DNA from: Betaproteobacteria bacterium
GTDB lineage: Bacteria; Pseudomonadota; Gammaproteobacteria; Burkholderiales; Burkholderiaceae
Reading direction: 5' to 3'
Assembly (NCBI GenBank): GCA_947468785.1
Contig: CANIMS010000125.1
Coordinates: 1 to 5,648, forward strand
Length of the DNA: 5,648 bases
The notes below the pieces were generated by a model that was not told the DNA's origin, ran no database searches, and saw only the letters and a program-made list of their open reading frames with translations. How positions within the stretch are numbered: position 1 is the stretch's first letter; every line of letters starts with the position of its first letter. Of this stretch, positions 1 to 5,050 are shown piece by piece. The position numbers and the translations under genes were made by a program.

Positions 1-1119
1 ATCGCCTTGGTCTTGAGCACACACATATACCGTTGGTTTATGCGGTAGACGCTTCTTCTGAAAGATATCATCAAATTCGGCACGGTAATCTTGATTAAAG
101 AATACATTATGACGGACCAAGGGAAAGCCATCCGCTTTAGCATTAATCGACCAAGTCATGGCGGAAAGCGATCTTTTCGCAGGTGAGGGTGGAGCCATCT
201 TTTCATTAAATACTTTAATTCCTTCCGCATTGAGAAGGCCAGTTTGGAGTGCTGCAAGGTCGCCATTGAAAACAACGTGATCTGAATAGAGTAAGGTTCC
301 ATCTGTTAATCGAACACCGCTGACCTTGCCATGTTTGAGCAGAATTTCTTCGCAAGCTTTCCCCGTCATCAATTGCACACCTTTATTTTCTGCCAATCTT
401 CGAATGGTCTTGACTAGGGTAAACATGCCGCCTTCGATCGCCCATACTCCTTGCGTCTCAACATCGGCAATGAGCATGAGGGTAGCAGGTGCTTGATAGG
501 GTGAAGACCCACAATAGGTTGCGTAGCGCCCAAACAATTGGTGCATTCTAGGGTCTTGAAAATAATTCCCTAAGGATTTCCAGAGGGTGCTAAATAAGCC
601 AATGTCGTATAAGACTTTAGATCCAGAAATTCCTAAGTCAGCAATCATGCCTCCAAAGTTTGGCTTCGCTGAAAGCATATAAGGCTTTTCAAGTGCCTTA
701 TAAAGTCTGCGGCATTGATCAGAAAATTGTAGAAACCGTTTTGCTTCTGCAGGAGAAGAAAATTCTGAAATAGCTTGTGCAGATTGCTCGACATCGGAGA
801 ATAAGTCGAGTCTCTCATCTTTACTCCAAGCATGCCTGGCCAGGATATCCAATTTCTCAAGCTTAAACTCGGACTCTAGAGAGGTCCCTGCTTTTTCAAA
901 GAGGGCATCAAAAACCCAGCGCATTGTAAAAACCGTTGGGCCAGAGTCAATAGGTGAAGGCTTTAGTGGGTCATTTGAGCAATCAATTTGTCGAATCTTG
1001 CCACCAACTTGAGGCTCTTTCTCAATGACAATCACTTCAATACCTGATGATGCAAGATCAAGTGCACAGCTTAATCCACCAATACCCCCTCCAATAATAA
1101 TAATGGGGGACTTAGCCAA
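1..1119 (-). CDS. crtD: CrtD, hydroxyneurosporene / 1-hydroxycarotenoid 3,4-desaturase (C-terminus beyond the window)
   Basis: FAD-dependent carotenoid desaturase that introduces the 3,4 double bond into 1-hydroxylated carotenoids (hydroxyneurosporene to demethylspheroidene), late in the spheroidene branch and at the membrane. Visible: 373 codons with no stop; N-terminal Rossmann motif GGGIGG at residues 10-15 after a hydrophobic strand (IIII), acidic E33 at the end of the second strand (VIVIEKE), GG at 39-40, then GPTVFTMRWVFD, which in my knowledge of the family separates CrtD from the phytoene desaturase CrtI. CrtD is usually about 500 residues, so roughly the last quarter is missing. Start: TTG at 1119, with GGAAGG nine bases upstream, begins the protein just before the FAD strand. 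An in-frame ATG at 1149 adds ten residues but has no visible ribosome binding site. The gene overlaps the end of crtA by 8 bp, suggesting translational coupling. Identity is firm; the start is less certain. Confidence 0.93.
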   Translation of the reverse strand, partial: MAKSPIIIIGGGIGGLSCALDLASSGIEVIVIEKEPQVGGKIRQIDCSNDPLKPSPIDSGPTVFTMRWVFDALFEKAGTSLESEFKLEKLDILARHAWSKDERLDLFSDVEQSAQAISEFSSPAEAKRFLQFSDQCRRLYKALEKPYMLSAKPNFGGMIADLGISGSKVLYDIGLFSTLWKSLGNYFQDPRMHQLFGRYATYCGSSPYQAPATLMLIADVETQGVWAIEGGMFTLVKTIRRLAENKGVQLMTGKACEEILLKHGKVSGVRLTDGTLLYSDHVVFNGDLAALQTGLLNAEGIKVFNEKMAPPSPAKRSLSAMTWSINAKADGFPLVRHNVFFNQDYRAEFDDIFQKKRLPHKPTVYVCAQDQGD

Positions 1120-1798
1120 GAGTGCGCCCCTTCCAGCTACCGGAGGCATCAAAAGGTTGATAGCGTGAAAACATGGATTCAGAAAAGTAGTGACCACTCA
1201 TTGATGCGCGGATGGCGGATTGGTGGGCGCCTTGTCTAGCGTATTGATCCATTGCCGCTTGAGACTCCCAGATAGTAAAGGTAGCTTGACGAAAAAAAGG
1301 AGCCTCACCAATACCGGCAGCAATAATGCAGCCAGAGGATTTCTCAAGAGAGACTTCAGCCGCAGGTTGCTTGCGCCAAAACGGAATGCAGTAAAGCGGC
1401 TTAATGGATGCTCTAGTAATAGACACGATGGGACCAGAAGAGGGTTCTTCTGCGGTAATTTGAGGAGTAAAGCCTGACCATTTACCTTTAATGGAATAGG
1501 CCTTCAGTTTGACTGAGAAAAAATCTTGAGCATGCGCCCGATACCAGCGAATTAATCTAGAGGATTGGTAAAAATGCTCCAAGCTAGCCATGTCTTGAAA
1601 AATGCAAAAGAGTGCTTGATGGGTTCCGCTTGGGTGAATCGAGAAGCCACCATTCTTTCCAGAGCCCATATGTTTATAGAACTCTAGTCCCGAGGTCGAC
1701 CAAAGCCATAATCTTGCAAACATGAGTCTTAAAATACCGCTGATTTTTGCTGATGATTGGATATCAACTAGAACCATCAATGCAACCTGCTTGCTCAT
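1112..1798 (-). CDS. crtA: CrtA, spheroidene monooxygenase (ketolase)
   Basis: Oxygen-dependent enzyme that adds the 2-keto group to spheroidene to give spheroidenone, the red carotenoid made under oxic conditions; it acts on membrane-bound carotenoids. Visible in the 228-residue product: KNGGFSIHPSGTHQALF (residues 48-64), GIGEAPFFRQATFTIW (162-177) and the C-terminal AHQSAI...FSESMFSRYQPF (191-216), a pattern I recognise as CrtA. The length suits the shorter members of the family (about 230-280). Start: the frame stays open to a TTG at 1816 that overlaps ppsR, but its AAGGA lies only two bases away. The ATG at 1798, preceded by AGAAAG at six bases, is more likely and leaves a 10-bp gap after the ppsR stop. 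The stop overlaps the crtD start by 8 bp. Together with crtD it implies a spheroidene/spheroidenone pathway. No membrane segment is evident. Confidence 0.92.
   Translation of the reverse strand: MSKQVALMVLVDIQSSAKISGILRLMFARLWLWSTSGLEFYKHMGSGKNGGFSIHPSGTHQALFCIFQDMASLEHFYQSSRLIRWYRAHAQDFFSVKLKAYSIKGKWSGFTPQITAEEPSSGPIVSITRASIKPLYCIPFWRKQPAAEVSLEKSSGCIIAAGIGEAPFFRQATFTIWESQAAMDQYARQGAHQSAIRASMSGHYFSESMFSRYQPFDASGSWKGRTLG
1129..1134 (-). promoter_or_regulatory. ribosome binding site of crtD, inside the crtA end
   Basis: On the minus strand GGAAGG lies nine bases before the TTG at 1119, within the last codons of crtA. It is the reason for preferring the TTG over the in-frame ATG at 1149, whose upstream bases hold no purine-rich stretch. 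Confidence 0.55.
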
Positions 1799-1808
1799 TG
1801 CTGACTTT

Positions 1809-3221
1809 CTAATCAATATCCTTATAGGAGTCTACGAGATTATATTTTCTGAGTTTGATATAGAGACTTTGTCGTGATAATCCCAAGATTTCAGAAGCAG
1901 AAACTCGATTATCTTTGGTCAGATCCAGGGCAGCTTTGATGCAGAGCTGCTCAATTAAGTCTGTGGTTTCCGATAGGATATCTTTGAGAGGTACTTTTCC
2001 AACAAGCATCGATAATTCCTGCGAGCTACGAACTAGTTTTTTATCGATACGTTTACCGCTAGTTTCTCTCGAATCTACTTGACGAAAGATCATGCCAACA
2101 CAGGGGCGTGGTTGCGCTACGGATACTGCAGAAATATCGACTAATTTAATGCCGCCCCTATTATTGCCAATTGAAGACACGCAAGATTGCGCGCTCGCTT
2201 TGCCTTTCAAGGATTGCATCATTTCATCAAATTCGGTTTTGTCTGAGCCTAGATACTGTTGTATAGGGGTGCCAATCAAGTCTTGTTCGCTTTTTTTATT
2301 GCTTAACTTAATAAAGGCTTTATTGGCTTTCAGAATAAGACCTTCCGGAGTGCAAACAATAAAACCATATGCATTATTTTCAATGGCTTTCACTGTTAAA
2401 GAATCTGGCTCAAATAAGCCATCTAATGCAGTTGAGTTTGCCGGTTTCAGATTCAGTAATAAGTATGGTTTTCTGTCGTTCGTAAATGAGGTTGCGCTAA
2501 TCTGAATTGATTTATTGCTCACAGTAGACGCATCCAATACTCTGGGCTCGCCCATTTCTAGCGTTTCCTGAAAAAAAGCATTTACTTTCTTAAACTCATT
2601 AGCAGGCATGAGTGATAGAAATGATTTTCCAATGCAATGATTTTTAGCAATTAGTAGCTGCTTCATAGCATTCGTATTTATTTCAACGATTGGATATTCA
2701 TCATCTGCTTTAACGATGATGATCGATTCCGTGCCAACTTCAAAGATAGAGCGGAAACGCTCTTCTAGTTGATTGATATGTAGATAATTTTGACTAATCT
2801 CTTTCTGAGCAGAAACCAAATTTTGTTGCAACTTAGAAGTTTCTCTAAGATCCCTACCAATAACGATAATTTTTTTATTCGATGATGTTTTGATCGAGGC
2901 GCACATTATGGGTAATGCGATATTCTCCTCATTGCCATACATATTGATTTGTCTAAACTTGGAGATATTGTCTGTACTAGCATCATCGAGCAAGCGCTGT
3001 ACTTTTTTTCTGCTATCAGGCTCTACTACCTCTAGCCACTTTTTCCCAATTAAATCATCCGGAATGATTTTGCTGAGATCCTGATTATCAGAGTAGATAC
3101 CCTGTATCGATCCAGAATCATCTAAAACGAATGAAATATCGGAGGATGCTTGTGCAATATGACTTAGCTCTTTGCCGCTTAAGTCTTTAAACAGCATTTC
3201 CGGATGTTTTGAAATTGACAT
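1809..3221 (-). CDS. ppsR: PpsR/CrtJ, PAS-HTH repressor of photosynthesis genes
   Basis: Redox-responsive transcription factor that represses bacteriochlorophyll, carotenoid and antenna genes under oxygen by binding TGT-N12-ACA palindromes; in some relatives it also activates. Visible in 470 residues: an N-terminal PAS-like domain (about 18-125), a Gln-rich amphipathic linker helix (about 127-156), a PAS domain (about 155-262), a second PAS domain (about 277-385), and a C-terminal Fis-type helix-turn-helix (about 423-462) ending GLSRQSLYIKLRKYNL, nearly the canonical PpsR recognition helix. Cys427, just before the HTH (EQLCIKAAL), matches the conserved redox cysteine. Other cysteines are at 107, 196, 290, 347 and 374, with none near 250, where Rhodobacter PpsR carries its second redox cysteine. 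Start: ATG at 3221, one base after the ppaA stop; an in-frame TTG at 3269 lies inside ppaA and would add 16 basic, non-conserved residues. The length is close to the 464 residues of Rhodobacter sphaeroides PpsR. Confidence 0.95.
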   Translation of the reverse strand: MSISKHPEMLFKDLSGKELSHIAQASSDISFVLDDSGSIQGIYSDNQDLSKIIPDDLIGKKWLEVVEPDSRKKVQRLLDDASTDNISKFRQINMYGNEENIALPIMCASIKTSSNKKIIVIGRDLRETSKLQQNLVSAQKEISQNYLHINQLEERFRSIFEVGTESIIIVKADDEYPIVEINTNAMKQLLIAKNHCIGKSFLSLMPANEFKKVNAFFQETLEMGEPRVLDASTVSNKSIQISATSFTNDRKPYLLLNLKPANSTALDGLFEPDSLTVKAIENNAYGFIVCTPEGLILKANKAFIKLSNKKSEQDLIGTPIQQYLGSDKTEFDEMMQSLKGKASAQSCVSSIGNNRGGIKLVDISAVSVAQPRPCVGMIFRQVDSRETSGKRIDKKLVRSSQELSMLVGKVPLKDILSETTDLIEQLCIKAALDLTKDNRVSASEILGLSRQSLYIKLRKYNLVDSYKDID

Positions 3222-3222
3222 C

Positions 3223-4062
3223 TTAATTAAATTTATTCTTTTGCAGTAGCAATTCAGAAACTTCCGCAATTGCTTCTTCTGCTGTTAGGGTGCAGATATC
3301 AGCAGGGCAGACTTCGACCAGCTCAGGTTTATGATCGAACAACGCGCCACCCATCATCGTTATCATCCCCTTATTTTTTGAGGCCTGTTTGATTTCTTTC
3401 AGCAAGGGTTTAATTGTATCCCACTGGTCATCGCAAGAGACGGAAATTGCCAATAAATCAAAGGCTTGCGATTGAACTCGCTCCTTTAATTCTTCGCTTG
3501 ATATTTCAATTTCAACCGTTGTATTCCAGCCATTCAATTTGAAAAATTCACCCAATATTAAGATTCCTAAGGTGTGCTGGGATCCGGGCGCGTTAATAAG
3601 AAGGGCGTTACCTTTGAGCTGGCTTATATTGCCTTCATTCATAAAGATGGGGCTAAGCTGGTGAATCAGGTTTTGAGCGCGCCCCAGTGCCATGGTGACC
3701 TCTGTGAAACTATTCACATCATTTTCCCAGAGCTCCTGCAAGCGTCTTGTCGATGCTGGAATGAGATTCATATAGAGCGAGACAAGGGTATGGCCTGATT
3801 TTTGCATTTCAGCTATGTATGAGAAGCAGCTCTCTATAGGGCCATCCAATAATATCTGGCAAAAGTCGATTATCTCGGTTTGCTTTACTTCGATTTTGCT
3901 GGCTTTGCTCACAGCATTCTGGTTGGCCGCCTCCAACTGATGCCCCATGAGTAATCGGGGGATTATTTCAGATTCTATGGTCTTATTAAGCCATAGCATC
4001 ATTTCGGCATTATCCAATTCACCTAGATTAGATTGGTATGTTTTTTTCAGCGAGTCTGGCAA
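3223..4062 (-). CDS. ppaA: PpaA/AerR, cobalamin-binding antirepressor of PpsR
   Basis: Cytoplasmic B12-binding regulator. In Rhodobacter, family members bind cobalamin in a light-dependent way and counteract PpsR/CrtJ, linking light and B12 to photosystem expression. Visible in 279 residues: a helical N-terminal region with LWENDVNSFTEVTMALGRAQ (111-130), the W-x-x-D helix seen in B12 sensors; then a B12-binding Rossmann-like domain (about 152-272) with APGSQHTLG (158-166), in which His163 is the likely cobalt ligand of the DxHxxG-type motif; SVSC (207-210); and MMGGALF (236-242). Start: TTG at 4062, with AGGGGA six bases upstream; there is no in-frame ATG between it and the upstream TAG stop. 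The first internal methionines are residues 21-22. It is the first gene of a probable ppaA-ppsR-crtA-crtD operon, divergent from bchF, matching the ppaA-ppsR-bchF adjacency known in Rhodobacter clusters. Identity is firm; the start is fairly firm. Confidence 0.92.
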   Translation of the reverse strand: MPDSLKKTYQSNLGELDNAEMMLWLNKTIESEIIPRLLMGHQLEAANQNAVSKASKIEVKQTEIIDFCQILLDGPIESCFSYIAEMQKSGHTLVSLYMNLIPASTRRLQELWENDVNSFTEVTMALGRAQNLIHQLSPIFMNEGNISQLKGNALLINAPGSQHTLGILILGEFFKLNGWNTTVEIEISSEELKERVQSQAFDLLAISVSCDDQWDTIKPLLKEIKQASKNKGMITMMGGALFDHKPELVEVCPADICTLTAEEAIAEVSELLLQKNKFN

Positions 4063-4068
4063 AGCCCA

Positions 4069-4074
4069 TCCCCT
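4069..4074 (-). promoter_or_regulatory. ribosome binding site fixing a TTG start for ppaA
   Basis: AGGGGA on the minus strand, six bases before the TTG at 4062. It is the strongest Shine-Dalgarno-like stretch in the operon. The ATG at 4069 overlaps it but opens an unrelated frame that stops after 13 codons. Confidence 0.6.
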
Positions 4075-4128
4075 AATAGTGAAGCAATCAATGCAATATA
4101 AAAGGCGCTAGGTACCCGCCATAATATG

Positions 4129-4139
4129 TTGCACTGCAA
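4129..4139. repeat. 11-bp perfect palindrome TTGCA-C-TGCAA
   Basis: Inverted repeat with five-base arms and a one-base centre. It lies on the ppaA side of the FNR-type box, partly over the proposed ppaA -35/-10 spacer. The loop is too small for a hairpin, so a dimeric protein site is more likely than an RNA structure. The binding protein is unknown. Confidence 0.4.
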
Positions 4140-4151
4140 AAAAATAACGAC

Positions 4152-4165
4152 CTGATTTGCATCAA
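4152..4165. promoter_or_regulatory. FNR/FnrL-type binding box
   Basis: CTGAT-TTGC-ATCAA on the plus strand, which reads TTGAT-GCAA-ATCAG on the minus strand: 9 of 10 positions of the FNR consensus TTGAT-N4-ATCAA. Its centre (4158.5) is about 42-45 bp from the start site predicted by a TATTAT or CATATT -10 for ppaA, and about 40-43 bp from that predicted by TCTATT or TATTAG for bchF. This is the usual class II activator spacing. FnrL is a known oxygen-responsive activator of photosynthesis genes in Rhodobacter. The sequence match is observed; the regulation is inferred. Confidence 0.6.
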
Positions 4166-4190
4166 AGCCAATTATTTTGCATTTGTTCTA

Positions 4191-4217
4191 TTAGGCATTT
4201 TATTTAGGCAACTTGCC
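4191..4217. repeat. direct repeat TTAGGCA x2 leading into palindrome GGCAA-C-TTGCC
   Basis: TTAGGCA occurs at 4191-4197 and 4204-4210, a 13-bp period. The second copy runs into a perfect 11-bp palindrome, GGCAA-C-TTGCC, at 4207-4217. It would lie at or just downstream of the bchF start site predicted from the FNR-type box, where a repressor or a response regulator could bind. No family is assigned. Confidence 0.35.
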
Positions 4218-4270
4218 ATAGGGAAACTACTGCAATAGGGTTATCCCGAGGACTTTCTTTCCCCAAATAA

Positions 4271-4288
4271 CGTAAACTTTGATTGACA
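4271..4288 (+). promoter_or_regulatory. degenerate PpsR-type palindrome, possibly overlapping a -35 box
   Basis: CGT-N12-ACA differs from the PpsR/CrtJ consensus TGT-N12-ACA by one base. The right half is GACA, as in the extended TGTC-N10-GACA form. The TTGACA at 4283-4288 is a perfect -35 hexamer, but no convincing -10 lies 16-18 bp downstream. It sits 70 bp before the bchF ATG, a sensible operator position. With one mismatch and a short motif, a chance match is possible. Confidence 0.35.
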
Positions 4289-4357
4289 CTTTTTAGATAT
4301 TAAAAGGTGCATTAACTCTTGCCGAAAAGTTGCTTTAGGAAATACAGCAGATAGCGC

Positions 4358-5032
4358 ATGGAACATACATATAAGCCACTTTATACCCCAGAAGAGCGGG
4401 TAAGAAGAGATGCGACTAAATGGACTTTGGTTCAGGGGATCTTGGCACCCGTTCAATTTGTTGTGTTCTTAGTGAGCTTATTTTTAGTGCTTCGTTTTTT
4501 GTGGACGGGCGAAGGTCAGTACGCTGCAAATGTCTCGGTAGTGGTCAAAACCTTAACGCTGTACACCATCATGATTACCGGATGCATTTGGGAAAAAGTT
4601 GTTTTCAATTGCTACTTATTTGCGCCAGCATTCTTCTGGGAAGATGTATTCAGTATGCTAGTTTTGCTTTTGCATACCTTATATCTAGTGGCCTTAGCAA
4701 CGGGATATTTAGACCAATACCAATTAATGATTTTGGCTTTGGCAGCATACGCCACCTACGTGATCAATGCGGGACAATTTATCTGGAAACTGCGCATGGC
4801 GCGCTTAGATCAAGAAAAGAGAAAGCATGAATCTACGGTCGGCACCGAGGGAATTCGTTTACAAGCCGCCCAAGCAGTAAGCCTTCGCAATTCGAGAGCA
4901 ACTCTAACAAGCTTGAGTATGGAGGAGTCGGAGGGGCTGCATCGTCATCTTGTGCAAGGAACGCTATTTTTTGGGGGCATGGCAGTAATAGCGCACCTAC
5001 TCGCATATATCTATTCCCCATGGTTGAAATAA
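4358..5032 (+). CDS. bchF: BchF (3-vinyl bacteriochlorophyllide hydratase) fused to a C-terminal light-harvesting beta domain
   Basis: BchF hydrates the 3-vinyl group of (bacterio)chlorophyllide to 3-hydroxyethyl during bacteriochlorophyll a synthesis in the membrane. Visible in 224 residues: the signature PLYTPEERVRRDATKWTLVQG (7-27), then GCIWEKVVF (75-83) and YLFAPAFFWEDVFSML (86-101), and four predicted membrane helices (about 27-48, 60-80, 97-117, 121-144). Normal BchF ends near residue 160. Here a charged linker (about 145-180) leads into SLSMEESEGLHRHL (185-198) and GTLFFGGMAVIAH (201-213), then PWLK. This matches antenna beta polypeptides: His195 of the E-x-x-H type, the AxxxH ligand motif A209/H213 and terminal PWL. 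The closest by eye is LH2 PucB (GTRVFGGMALIAH). The frame is uninterrupted. No good Shine-Dalgarno is visible: AGGA lies 17 bases before the ATG. bchM follows after 18 bp. The hydratase identity is very firm, the antenna homology strong, and its function unknown. Confidence 0.93.
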   Translation: MEHTYKPLYTPEERVRRDATKWTLVQGILAPVQFVVFLVSLFLVLRFLWTGEGQYAANVSVVVKTLTLYTIMITGCIWEKVVFNCYLFAPAFFWEDVFSMLVLLLHTLYLVALATGYLDQYQLMILALAAYATYVINAGQFIWKLRMARLDQEKRKHESTVGTEGIRLQAAQAVSLRNSRATLTSLSMEESEGLHRHLVQGTLFFGGMAVIAHLLAYIYSPWLK

Positions 5033-5035
5033 TTT

Positions 5036-5040
5036 AAAGG
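5036..5040 (+). promoter_or_regulatory. ribosome binding site of bchM
   Basis: AAAGG in the short bchF-bchM gap, ten bases before the ATG at 5051. It is modest but better than anything before bchF, and it supports the chosen start. Confidence 0.5.
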
Positions 5041-5050
5041 CGATTATTCG

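Larger units (their letters stand above)
4063..4357. promoter_or_regulatory. divergent ppaA / bchF regulatory region (295 bp)
   Basis: AT-rich, gene-free stretch between the divergent ppaA and bchF starts. It must carry promoters for both operons. It contains the FNR-type box at 4152-4165, a degenerate PpsR palindrome at 4271-4288, palindromes at 4129-4139 and 4207-4217, and short direct repeats. Possible -10 hexamers are TATTAT for ppaA (4126 to 4121 on the minus strand) and TCTATT or TATTAG for bchF (4187-4194). No strong sigma-70 promoter with correctly spaced -35 and -10 boxes was found in either direction, as is common for activator-dependent photosynthesis promoters. No perfect TGT-N12-ACA site, terminator or riboswitch was seen. 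Confidence 0.75.

Noticed and set aside
645..860. 71-codon minus-strand open frame
   Set aside because: It lies wholly inside crtD in another frame of the same strand, and its product has no recognisable motif.
1809..3269. Longer PpsR from the TTG at 3269
   Set aside because: It would overlap ppaA by 47 bp and add a basic stretch unlike PpsR N-termini; the ATG at 3221 sits right after the ppaA stop.
4127..4144. TGT at 4127 as the left half of a PpsR site
   Set aside because: The bases twelve further on are AAA rather than ACA, so the site has no right half. The TGT at 4184 fails in the same way.
4241..4456. 71-codon minus-strand open frame across the bchF start
   Set aside because: It spans the regulatory region and the antisense of bchF, with no ribosome binding site or recognisable product; considered chance.
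4420..4830. 136-codon plus-strand open frame overlapping bchF
   Set aside because: Out-of-frame shadow of bchF; the bchF frame carries clear family motifs and this one none.
4808..5032. BchF C-terminal extension as a frameshift or stop-loss artefact of two separate genes
   Set aside because: The linker has normal codon use, no ribosome binding site precedes the beta-like part, and the helix count suits a working fusion. It cannot be fully excluded without relatives.
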